DNA of 58,751 nt from Cytophagaceae bacterium. Lineage in GTDB: Bacteria; Bacteroidota; Bacteroidia; Cytophagales; Spirosomataceae. The notes under the pieces were generated by a model. The model saw nothing but the letters and a program-made list of their open reading frames with translations. It made no database searches and was not told the origin of the DNA. Every line of letters begins with the position of its first letter. Within the stretch, counting starts at the first letter, position 1. The translations under genes were made by a program, and so were the position numbers. The stretch is taken from the NCBI GenBank assembly GCA_017984215.1, contig JAGOAA010000010.1, positions 1 to 58,751 on the forward strand, read 5' to 3'. Shown piece by piece: positions 35,655-43,398 of this stretch.

Positions 35655-35690
35655 TAAGCTTTGGCAATCCTTGAAGGTTTGCCAAAGCTA
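35655..35690. repeat. Palindromic REP-like element, copy 1
   Basis: AGCTTTGGCAA (35657-35667) pairs with TTGCCAAAGCT (35679-35689), and the centre CCTT-G-AAGG is itself a dyad, so the whole 33 bases fold into a long hairpin. A 36-base stretch matches positions 56899-56934 at 35 of 36 bases, differing only at the central base. Confidence 0.8.
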
Positions 35691-35705
35691 GTTGGAAATG
35701 GGCAC

Positions 35706-35733
35706 AAAAAAAAGGGAGCCAAAGCTCCCTTTT
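35706..35733 (-). terminator. Terminator after the MFS gene
   Basis: On the minus strand the hairpin GGGAGC/GCTCCC (35714-35729) is followed by T8. It lies 21 bases after the MFS stop at 35754 and before the cyclophilin gene. Confidence 0.8.
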
Positions 35734-35753
35734 CAAAATTATCAAGGAATTGA

Positions 35754-36962
35754 TTAAGCATGTTTCGTCTTCTTTCCGAAGAAATACAAACCAGCAAATG
35801 CCACGATCAAAATCGCAGGGAACAATACCATTTGTGCCATTGTCGCTTGACCAGCCGCTAATGCTACTGCATCACCTGTTAAGGTTTTTGAAGCTTCAGC
35901 TGTATTAGCATCTAACCATTTACCGATAATTGGTTGGAAAATTGATGTAGCAAACATCCCCATACCACCCATGATCGAAAGACCAAAAGCACCTGTCATT
36001 GGAATATTCTCAGCAACATAACCAATCATTGTTGGCCAGAAATAACATACACCTAATGCAAAAATAATCGCAGAGATATACACCATTTCACCTGTAGCAG
36101 AACTCATCAAATAAACACCGATGGCCGTCAAAATAGCCGAAACTAATAATACACCACCCGCATCTAATTTGTGAACGATAGGTCCTGCGAAATAACGACC
36201 AACTGCCATTAAACCTGTTACGATAGCTAAAATAATCATTGGGCTTGCACCTGCTTGACCCATGATAGGTCCAATCCATTGTTCAGGACCGAATTCAGAG
36301 ATTGCAGTCAAGGCCATACAAGCCAACATAAATAAATACAACGGAGAAAGCATCGCTTTGAAGTTTTCACCTGTCGAAGCTCCACCTTCCACTTTCGCAG
36401 CTGGGAATGCTTGACCGAAGAACAAATAAGCATAAATCACAGCAGGAACTAAGATAGCGGCGATTTGCAATTGCCAACCCATGTTGGCACCTGTCATATA
36501 CTGCGATAAAAGAGTCGCGATTACGATACCTCCTGGGAACCACATGTGGAAACGATTCAACATTTTTGTCTTCTCTTTTCCTTCGAACATATCGGAAATC
36601 ATGGGATTACAAGCTGCTTCAACAGTTCCATTACCGAAACCAACAAAGAAAGTTGATAATAATAATGACCAAAAACCACCAGCAAAAATTGTCATCACTA
36701 AACCGATAACGTGTGTAAAGAAGGCAACCCAGATGATTTTCTTTGGCCCTAGCACATTGTACAAAGGTCCACCGATGATCATAGCGATAGGGAAACCTAA
36801 AAATGCCATTTGATTCACATAGCCTAATTGTTCATTGTCTAATTGGAAATCTTGTCCCAATTGAGTTAAAACCCCCGCACGAATTCCAAAAGCCATGGAA
36901 GTAGTGATGAGTGCAAAACAGGACGCCAAGAATAAACGATTGGCATTAACAGTTTGATTCAT
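35754..36962 (-). CDS. MFS transporter next to the Gfo/Idh locus
   Basis: The 402-residue protein has 12 hydrophobic helices. A conserved loop after helix 2 reads GGPLYNVLGPKK and helix 4 contains GFGNGTVEAACNPM, a pattern of the sugar/nucleoside-type MFS porters (FucP-like). It is divergent from the Gfo/Idh-Gfo/Idh-isomerase operon at 37175 with 212 bases between, so it may bring in the sugar that those enzymes use. A strong terminator follows. The substrate is not known. Confidence 0.85.
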   Translation of the reverse strand: MNQTVNANRLFLASCFALITTSMAFGIRAGVLTQLGQDFQLDNEQLGYVNQMAFLGFPIAMIIGGPLYNVLGPKKIIWVAFFTHVIGLVMTIFAGGFWSLLLSTFFVGFGNGTVEAACNPMISDMFEGKEKTKMLNRFHMWFPGGIVIATLLSQYMTGANMGWQLQIAAILVPAVIYAYLFFGQAFPAAKVEGGASTGENFKAMLSPLYLFMLACMALTAISEFGPEQWIGPIMGQAGASPMIILAIVTGLMAVGRYFAGPIVHKLDAGGVLLVSAILTAIGVYLMSSATGEMVYISAIIFALGVCYFWPTMIGYVAENIPMTGAFGLSIMGGMGMFATSIFQPIIGKWLDANTAEASKTLTGDAVALAAGQATMAQMVLFPAILIVAFAGLYFFGKKTKHA

Positions 36963-37085
36963 AATAGATTAGTTTTAGTTAAATGTTTAGAGAATTGGTA
37001 ATCTTAAAAAAATTAAATTCAACATTGGAAAAATCGTACCAAAAAAACAAAAAGATTTTTGAATTCCACCGACAAACCTGATTTA

Positions 37086-37123
37086 TTTTGAAAATATTTC
37101 AAAAATCTGAGCCCTTTAAAGGG
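37086..37123. promoter_or_regulatory. Two palindromes in the divergent MFS / Gfo-Idh promoter region
   Basis: TTTTGAAA-ATA-TTTCAAAA (37086-37104) and CCCTTTAAAGGG (37112-37123) are perfect dyads within 40 bases. They lie 20-60 bases upstream of the Gfo/Idh -7 box, between divergent genes, as operators for a shared sugar regulator would. No regulator gene is in the neighbourhood. The rest of 36963-37174 is AT-rich without other clear sites. Confidence 0.4.
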
Positions 37124-37144
37124 TAATTTAATCAAATTAAGCCC

Positions 37145-37152
37145 TATTTTTG
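37145..37152 (+). promoter_or_regulatory. -7 box for the Gfo/Idh operon
   Basis: TATTTTTG fits TAnnTTTG, 22 bases ahead of ATG 37175. The -33 position shows no good TTTG; the palindrome at 37112-37123 lies there instead, which would suit regulated transcription. Confidence 0.4.
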
Positions 37153-37174
37153 TAACAATCTAAATCTATCATAT

Positions 37175-38371
37175 ATGATCCAAGGTGGAACATCCACAAC
37201 CGCAGCTAGTCGGCGAGGAAGAAAATTAAAAATGGGCATGATCGGTGGAAGTACCGAAGCCTTCATCGGTGCCGTTCACCGCAGAGGTTCCCAATTAGAC
37301 GGCGAAATCGAATTGGTTTGTGGGGCATTCAGCTCCAATCCCGAAAAATCCAAAGCAACAGGCGAGGCATTATATCTTCCAGAGAATCGTGTGTATGGTT
37401 CTTACGAAGAGATGATTCTGAAAGAAAAAGAACTTCCGGAAGGCGAGCGTATGGACTTTGTTTCCATTGTAACACCTAACCATGTACATTTTCCTGCGGC
37501 AAAATTCGCCTTAGAAAATGGATTCCATGTCGTTTGCGATAAGCCGGCAACTTTGAATTTGGCTGAGGCCAAAGAACTAAAAAAAATCATCGAAAAATCA
37601 GGTTTGATTTTCGCTTTGACGCATAATTATACCGCATATCCGATGGTCAAAGAGGCGAAACACCTCGTTGATTCTGGCCAATTAGGCGAGATTCGCAAGA
37701 TTATCGTTGAATATCCACAAGGCTGGTTGATCGATTTAGTGGAAGCTACCGGTCAGAAACAAGCCGCTTGGCGCACAGACCCAGAACGTTGTGGTGCAGC
37801 TGGAGCGATTGGTGATATCGGTACCCACTGCGAGAATTTAATTGAATATATTACTGGATTACACATTACGGAGCTTTGCGCGGATCTGACAATCTTCGTG
37901 GAAGGCCGTATGTTGGATGACGATGGAAACATCTTGCTACATTATAATAATGGGGCCAAAGGTGTTTTACATTGCTCACAAATCTGCAATGGCGAAGAAA
38001 ATGACTTCAATTTCCGTATTTATGGAAGTAAGGCAGGTATCACTTGGCATCAAATGGAGCCCAATACCCTGACCTTCCGTACCCGTGACGAAGGGGCACG
38101 TACGATTCGTACGGCTGTGGGTAATTTATCTGCGGCAACGAATGCGCATTCACGCCAACCGGCTGGACACCCAGAAGGCTATGTAGAAACATTCGCAAAC
38201 ATCTACCGCAACTTTGCTTTTGCGGTTCGCGCGCGATGGGCAGGAAAGCCACAAGATCCGATGTATGATTTCCCAGGCATCGACGAGGGAATTATGGGGA
38301 TGGCATTCATTGAGAACGTGGTTCGTTCGGCCAAAGACAACCAAAACAAATGGACAAAATTCGAAATTTAA
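37175..38371 (+). CDS. Gfo/Idh/MocA family oxidoreductase (first copy)
   Basis: The 398-residue NAD(P)-dependent oxidoreductase has an N-terminal Rossmann domain beginning near residue 20 (MGMIGGSTEAFIGAVHR) and the diagnostic CDKPATLNLAEA motif where the Lys is catalytic. The C-terminal sheet domain contains GDIGTHCENLIEYITGL. The family oxidises or reduces sugars, inositols and their derivatives in the cytoplasm. It is the first gene of a three-gene operon with a second Gfo/Idh enzyme (6 bases on) and a TIM-barrel isomerase. The set resembles loci for inositol or 3-keto-sugar breakdown; the exact sugar is not clear. Confidence 0.9.
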   Translation: MIQGGTSTTAASRRGRKLKMGMIGGSTEAFIGAVHRRGSQLDGEIELVCGAFSSNPEKSKATGEALYLPENRVYGSYEEMILKEKELPEGERMDFVSIVTPNHVHFPAAKFALENGFHVVCDKPATLNLAEAKELKKIIEKSGLIFALTHNYTAYPMVKEAKHLVDSGQLGEIRKIIVEYPQGWLIDLVEATGQKQAAWRTDPERCGAAGAIGDIGTHCENLIEYITGLHITELCADLTIFVEGRMLDDDGNILLHYNNGAKGVLHCSQICNGEENDFNFRIYGSKAGITWHQMEPNTLTFRTRDEGARTIRTAVGNLSAATNAHSRQPAGHPEGYVETFANIYRNFAFAVRARWAGKPQDPMYDFPGIDEGIMGMAFIENVVRSAKDNQNKWTKFEI

Positions 38372-38377
38372 TAGATC

Positions 38378-39523
38378 ATGACTAAAATTAAAGTAGGTAT
38401 CGTAGGTACCGGTTTTATCGGACCCGCACACATCGAAGCGCTTCGCCGCTTACCCAACATCGACGTTGCAGCATTATGTGAAGTAACGATTGAATTAGCT
38501 GAAGCGAAAGCGAAGCATTTGGGCATAGGCCGTTGGTATACTTTCGAAGACTTATTAAAGCAAGACGATATCCAATGTGTACACATCTGTACACCTAACT
38601 TCCTACACTACTCACAATCGAAAGCTGCTTTATTAGCAGGTAAGCACGTGGTATGTGAAAAACCTTTGGCCAAAGATTTACACGAGGCAGAAGAATTAGT
38701 GGAATTGGCAGCGAAAACAGGATTGGTGAATGCGGTTCACTTCAACTTGCGTTATTACCCGTTGGTTCGTCAAATGAAGACCATGCGCGAAAAAGGCGAT
38801 TTGGGCGAAATCTATTCGATCATCGGTAGCTACTTACAAGATTGGTTATTCTACAACACGGATTACAACTGGCGTTTAGAACCGGATAAATCAGGTGATT
38901 CACGAGCGATTGCCGATATCGGATCGCACTTATTGGATGTGATTGAATACATCACAGGCTTGAAAACAGTGGAAGTAATGGCCGATTTCAACACGGTTCA
39001 TAAGGTTCGCAAGAAGCCTTTGAAGCCTGTAGAGACTTATTCAGGCAAAATGTTGCAACCCGAAGATTATGCGGATGTACATATTAATACGGAAGATCAT
39101 GCCAACGTATTATTACGTTTTGACAATGGAAACCGTGGTTGTGTGACGGTATCGCAAGTTTCAGCGGGTCGTAAGAACCAATTGAAATTAGAAATTTCAG
39201 GATCAAATAAAACATTTGCCTTCAATTCAGAATCGCCAAACGAAATCTGGATTGGTAACCGTGATCAAGCGAACCAAGTATTGATGCGCGATCCATCTTT
39301 GGCATATCCAGAAGCAACTGCATTAATGACATTCCCAGGAGGTCACAATGAAGGATTCTCGGATACTTCGAAACAATTATTCAAGGAAGTTTACGCGGCT
39401 GTTGAGGCTGGTAAGCAACCTGAAAATCCAAAATACCCGACGTTTGCCGACGGGTACCGCGAGTTGTTGATTTGCGAGCGCATCTTGGATTCGACACGTT
39501 CACAAAAGTGGGTTAAAATCTAA
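38378..39523 (+). CDS. Gfo/Idh/MocA family oxidoreductase (second copy)
   Basis: The 381-residue protein has the Rossmann motif GTGFIGPAHIEALRR, the CEKPLAKDLHEA motif with catalytic Lys, and ADIGSHLLDVIEYITGLK in the substrate domain. It shares the family with the gene before it but differs enough to have its own substrate or to act in a successive step. The gap to the upstream gene is 6 bases, and 12 bases separate it from the isomerase. A tandem pair of such enzymes with a TIM-barrel isomerase points to stepwise sugar oxidation and isomerisation. Confidence 0.92.
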   Translation: MTKIKVGIVGTGFIGPAHIEALRRLPNIDVAALCEVTIELAEAKAKHLGIGRWYTFEDLLKQDDIQCVHICTPNFLHYSQSKAALLAGKHVVCEKPLAKDLHEAEELVELAAKTGLVNAVHFNLRYYPLVRQMKTMREKGDLGEIYSIIGSYLQDWLFYNTDYNWRLEPDKSGDSRAIADIGSHLLDVIEYITGLKTVEVMADFNTVHKVRKKPLKPVETYSGKMLQPEDYADVHINTEDHANVLLRFDNGNRGCVTVSQVSAGRKNQLKLEISGSNKTFAFNSESPNEIWIGNRDQANQVLMRDPSLAYPEATALMTFPGGHNEGFSDTSKQLFKEVYAAVEAGKQPENPKYPTFADGYRELLICERILDSTRSQKWVKI

Positions 39524-39535
39524 ACCTTTAATAAT

Positions 39536-40588
39536 ATGAATACGATCAAAGGGCCAGCGATATTTTTGGCACAATTTATGGGGGATGAAGCTCCCTTCAA
39601 TTCCTTAGATAGCATCACCACATGGGTGGCGTCCTTGGGATACAAAGGGGTACAAATTCCATCATGGGATTCACGTTGCATTGATTTGCAAAAAGCGGCG
39701 GAGTCAAAAACGTATTGCGATGAAATCGTGGGGATGTTGGCTGCCAAAGGCTTGCAAATCACGGAATTATCTACGCACTTACAAGGCCAATTAGTTGCCG
39801 TTAACCCGGCATACGATTTAGGATTTGATGGTTTTGCACCGGATTCTGTGAAAGGAAATCCAAAAGCGCGAACTGAATGGGCGATTCAACAATTGAAATA
39901 TGCGGCTAAGGCTTCTCAAAACTTAGGATTGAATGCACACGCGACATTCTCAGGAGCATTAATGTGGCATACGGTTTATCCATGGCCACAACGTCCTGCG
40001 GGATTAGTTGAGCAAGGATTTAAGGAATTAGGTCGCCGTTGGTTACCGATTTTGAATACCTTCGACGAATGCGGCGTAGATTTATGTTATGAGATTCACC
40101 CCGGTGAAGACTTGCATGATGGCGTGACGTTCGAGATGTTTTTGGATGAGGTGAAAGGCCACAAGCGTGCCAACTTATTATATGATCCATCGCACTTTGT
40201 GTTGCAGGCATTGGACTATAAACAATATATCGATTTCTACCACGAACGTATCAAAATGTTCCACGTCAAAGATGCGGAGTTTAACCCAACAGGTAAGCAA
40301 GGTGTTTATGGTGGATACCAATCTTGGATCAATCGTGCGGGACGTTTCCGTTCTTTGGGTGATGGCCAAGTAGATTTCAAGAGCATCTTCTCGAAATTAA
40401 CGCAATACGGCTATGATGGCTGGGCGGTGTTAGAATGGGAATGCTGCATCAAGGATCCGGTTCAAGGAGCGACAGAAGGAGCACCATTTATTTCAAGCCA
40501 CATCATCAAGGCGACTGAAAAAGTATTTGATGATTTCGCTGGGACAGGAGCTGATGAAGAGCTGAATAAGAAGATTCTAGGCCTATAG
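39536..40588 (+). CDS. Sugar phosphate isomerase/epimerase (TIM barrel)
   Basis: This 350-residue AP endonuclease 2/xylose isomerase-like TIM-barrel protein has likely metal ligands in CYEIHPGEDLHDG (Glu and His), LLYDPSHFVLQ (Asp and His), MFHVKDAEFNP and VLEWECC. The family isomerises or epimerises sugars, inositols or keto-sugars. It ends the three-gene operon and is followed by a terminator at 40617. No signal peptide is present, so it acts in the cytoplasm with the two oxidoreductases. Confidence 0.9.
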   Translation: MNTIKGPAIFLAQFMGDEAPFNSLDSITTWVASLGYKGVQIPSWDSRCIDLQKAAESKTYCDEIVGMLAAKGLQITELSTHLQGQLVAVNPAYDLGFDGFAPDSVKGNPKARTEWAIQQLKYAAKASQNLGLNAHATFSGALMWHTVYPWPQRPAGLVEQGFKELGRRWLPILNTFDECGVDLCYEIHPGEDLHDGVTFEMFLDEVKGHKRANLLYDPSHFVLQALDYKQYIDFYHERIKMFHVKDAEFNPTGKQGVYGGYQSWINRAGRFRSLGDGQVDFKSIFSKLTQYGYDGWAVLEWECCIKDPVQGATEGAPFISSHIIKATEKVFDDFAGTGADEELNKKILGL

Positions 40589-40616
40589 TCTTAAATCGAA
40601 TTATTCGGAATACAAA

Positions 40617-40652
40617 TAAAAACCCCTTATTCGGATGGATAAGGGGTTTTTT
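40617..40652. terminator. Bidirectional terminator of the Gfo/Idh operon
   Basis: AAAACCCCTTAT and ATAAGGGGTTTT (40619-40650) form a 12-base stem with an 8-base loop and T6 on the plus strand. On the minus strand T5 also follows, so it can serve the convergent DoxX transcript as well. Confidence 0.85.
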
Positions 40653-40677
40653 GTCGCCTAAAAATGGAAAAAAGCGT

Positions 40678-40710
40678 AACGCTGCCGGGGTTTTTAACCC
40701 CGGCAGCGTT
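40678..40710. repeat. GC-rich perfect palindrome between convergent genes
   Basis: Fifteen-base arms (AACGCTGCCGGGGTT and AACCCCGGCAGCGTT) with a 3-base centre lie 12 bases from the DoxX stop and 26 bases after the terminator. It is more GC-rich than its surroundings. It may be a second terminator or a palindromic intergenic element. Confidence 0.7.
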
Positions 40711-40721
40711 TACCCCCACCC

Positions 40722-41147
40722 CTAATTTTCGGAAAAAACATAAATAAACCAAGCCGCTGATAACAATACCACATTCTTGATAATGTATTGCCCGGTCAGT
40801 GTCAAGCTAAAAAATGATTGCCAGGTTTCATTTGGCAGCAATAAGACAGGTAAAAAGGTTGTGAATAAATGAGCAATCATCACCCAAAAGGCAATTTTCG
40901 TTACTCGAGGAAACAACCATAAAAACCCAATCATACATTCAGCAACACCCAAAACCATTAAAAATTGTTGGATACTCATGAAGGGTGCCAACGTAATATC
41001 AAACAACCTTGTTACCAATGCTTCTGCAGGTGAAGTTCCCAAGACCTTCAATAATCCGAACCAAATATATACCATCGCGATCATCGCGCGATTCATCCAT
41101 GAGGCCGTAACCAGTGCATGGAGTCTATTTTTACTTATCGTTACCAT
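40722..41147 (-). CDS. DoxX-like small membrane protein
   Basis: The 141-residue protein has four hydrophobic helices. The first contains AMIAMVYIWFGLLKVLG and the second motif FLMVLGVAECMIGFLWLFPR, as in DoxX/YkgB-like proteins of the inner membrane. Functions of this family are mostly unknown, with links to thiol and oxidative stress in some bacteria. It follows the TonB-dependent receptor gene by 53 bases on the same strand and precedes the convergent terminators. Confidence 0.85.
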   Translation of the reverse strand: MVTISKNRLHALVTASWMNRAMIAMVYIWFGLLKVLGTSPAEALVTRLFDITLAPFMSIQQFLMVLGVAECMIGFLWLFPRVTKIAFWVMIAHLFTTFLPVLLLPNETWQSFFSLTLTGQYIIKNVVLLSAAWFIYVFSEN

Positions 41148-41200
41148 AAATATAAAAGTATTAGAACGTTTAAAATCAAAAAATGACTAGTATCAATTTT

Positions 41201-43342
41201 TTACAATTTAACCTGTAAACTCAGCTGAAAGCTTCTTCCATCCGATGGCCAAATTCCTGGTCCAGGATAGAACATGGGCCTTTTCGTGAAATAGGATAAA
41301 TCAAGGGCATTATTTATACTCGCCTTCAAAAGGAGAGATTTTGAAATTTTCCAATCAGCAACAAAATCCAACAAAGAATAAGCCGGCACAGCTCCCACTG
41401 CCCCATTCGCGGAGGGCTTTTCCGTATTTAGGGCATCAGCGTAACTTTTGGCAACATAACTATACAATCCTGATATAGAATATTGTCGAAAACGAATTGT
41501 CATTCCATTTCTTGAAATCCATTCGGGCGCACTCTCTACATAATTACCAGCAATGGAGACATTGGTAGTTCCATTCCTGATCGATGCATTTTGATATCGA
41601 GCATTCATTTGTGAAGTAGCAGTAAATAGCGAAAGTGTTATTTTAGGCGCTAGACTGAATTCCGTTTGTAAAGAAATTTCTACCCCGGTAGTAATTGAAT
41701 TTCCAATATTCGTCTGCAATAAGGAGAAATTACCCTGAGCGTCGGTTTGTGCCAGTTTTCCTAAACGGTTATCATATTGCAATTGAAATCCTGTTATGTC
41801 CCATTGGAAGTTCCTCCATGTCCCCCGGTATCCTAGTTCCACATTATAACCTTTCGCATCTTGGAGATTTTTATCCGCTCGATCATATGTAGAAGCTGGA
41901 ATAATATCCTTAAATATGACTGGGCGAAATGCCTGTGATATTCCGCCGTAAATTTGCTGAGCCTTATTTATTTGATATTCAAATGAGGTCCCATACAAAG
42001 GAAATCGGTGCGTAATTTTATTTACCACTTGGGAAGCGTCTAAATAGGCGATGACGCCAGACATATTCGTTTCACCCGACTCGAATCGAACACCCGCATT
42101 CCATGAAAGTCGATCCGTGATATCCCATTTATGTTCTAAGAAAAATGCTAGATTCTCTGTCTTCATGTGCATATCACGAACAAATCCCGCTGCAGTAATC
42201 GAAAGATCAAAATCAGTACCCGTACTTCCCTTCCCCAGTTGCCTACGGCGAAGGTCATTCGATAAATATTGAATTCCTAAAGTAAGCGTACCCTTTTTAT
42301 AGGATTGCAAAAATCGTAATTCATTCGTCCAAGAATTGAAATTATCAATATCTACTTGTCTAGAAGCAAATATACCATTGGAAGCCAAATCGAGAACATC
42401 TGCCGTCTTATCAAATAAAACAGAATTTCGATCTCCATACAGAAACGATGAACTAAACTTTACCGTACTATTTTTACATGGGTTCCAATTAAGTTCAACT
42501 GCTGGAATTGAAATAGATGGATTGAAATAATTTCGTGAGCGCGTGGACTGTTTGGGATTCTGAGCAAATTGAACATCCGTTAAGGGACCCGCCATTTTGA
42601 AAAGATAATTGGAACGTGACCAACTAACACTCATGTTTAAGTTTTGATGAAATGCATAATTCAACCGAATATGTTGCGCATCGAACTGGCTATGTGTTTG
42701 ATCCCGAAAACCATCAGCCGAACGATTCGAAACGTAACCCAAGTAACTAAATTTACCTGAAGTACCCGAAACACTTGAGTAATTCGTATAGGTATTAAAG
42801 GAACCTATACTTGTAATATTTTCTAAAGAAAAAGATTTCTTTGAAGGCTTCTTGGTCACATAATTTACCATTCCTCCAAACTGTGCACCATATTGTAAAC
42901 TACCTGTTCCTCTGACAATTTCTATCGATTCAATACTCTCAAGGGGCATCGAATAATGACTTGCCGGATACCCGTATAAATCCGAATTCAATAATACGCC
43001 ATCTTGCCTGATATTAAATTCCCAACCGCGGTGTGAATCCAAACCGCGAAATGCAAAATTCATTTGATTCCCACTTCCATCCATATCATAGATAAAAGCA
43101 CCCGGAATTTTGGCAAAAACTTGTCGACCCACACGTTCCGAAACATTTGCCGGCAGGGCGCCCAATCGAATAAGCTCGGATTTTTTACCGCTATAGATTA
43201 TACCATTTTTAACTGAAGGCATCGTTGAAAAATTAGCAGGAATACCTTCATGCTTCACGATTACTTCAGATAAAAATGTTGATTTAGCCGTTGAATCAAT
43301 ATGATTAAACGGTAGAAAAAGAAAAACAAAGATTACTAACAT
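41201..43342 (-). CDS. TonB-dependent receptor
   Basis: The 713-residue outer membrane receptor has a short signal peptide, a plug domain (about 60-165 with ERVGRQVFAKIPGAFIYD and the conserved ESIEIVRGTGSLQYGAQFGGMVNY, quoted in part as IEIVRGTGSLQYGA), and a 22-strand barrel ending in LQVKL. It resembles FecA-like siderophore or metal-chelate receptors and lacks the carboxypeptidase-like N-terminal domain of SusC proteins. A 15-base perfect hairpin lies 11 bases ahead of its ATG. It belongs to the envelope locus with a haloperoxidase-type lipoprotein and two barrels. The ligand is unknown. Confidence 0.92.
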   Translation of the reverse strand: MLVIFVFLFLPFNHIDSTAKSTFLSEVIVKHEGIPANFSTMPSVKNGIIYSGKKSELIRLGALPANVSERVGRQVFAKIPGAFIYDMDGSGNQMNFAFRGLDSHRGWEFNIRQDGVLLNSDLYGYPASHYSMPLESIESIEIVRGTGSLQYGAQFGGMVNYVTKKPSKKSFSLENITSIGSFNTYTNYSSVSGTSGKFSYLGYVSNRSADGFRDQTHSQFDAQHIRLNYAFHQNLNMSVSWSRSNYLFKMAGPLTDVQFAQNPKQSTRSRNYFNPSISIPAVELNWNPCKNSTVKFSSSFLYGDRNSVLFDKTADVLDLASNGIFASRQVDIDNFNSWTNELRFLQSYKKGTLTLGIQYLSNDLRRRQLGKGSTGTDFDLSITAAGFVRDMHMKTENLAFFLEHKWDITDRLSWNAGVRFESGETNMSGVIAYLDASQVVNKITHRFPLYGTSFEYQINKAQQIYGGISQAFRPVIFKDIIPASTYDRADKNLQDAKGYNVELGYRGTWRNFQWDITGFQLQYDNRLGKLAQTDAQGNFSLLQTNIGNSITTGVEISLQTEFSLAPKITLSLFTATSQMNARYQNASIRNGTTNVSIAGNYVESAPEWISRNGMTIRFRQYSISGLYSYVAKSYADALNTEKPSANGAVGAVPAYSLLDFVADWKISKSLLLKASINNALDLSYFTKRPMFYPGPGIWPSDGRSFQLSLQVKL

Positions 43343-43352
43343 ATCTAATATT

Positions 43353-43388
43353 TTTACACAGGAAGGGTCGAAGCCCTTCCTGTGTAAA
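43353..43388. promoter_or_regulatory. Perfect hairpin just ahead of the TonB receptor start
   Basis: TTTACACAGGAAGGG (43353-43367) pairs with CCCTTCCTGTGTAAA (43374-43388) around TCGAAG. It lies between the haloperoxidase stop (43399) and the receptor ATG (43342). No T-tract follows on either strand, so it is not a typical terminator. It may be an RNA-stability or translation element. Confidence 0.55.
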
Positions 43389-43398
43389 TTAATTCAAC

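Noticed and set aside
43353-43388. The hairpin before the TonB receptor taken as a Rho-independent terminator
   Set aside because: There is no run of T after the stem on either strand.
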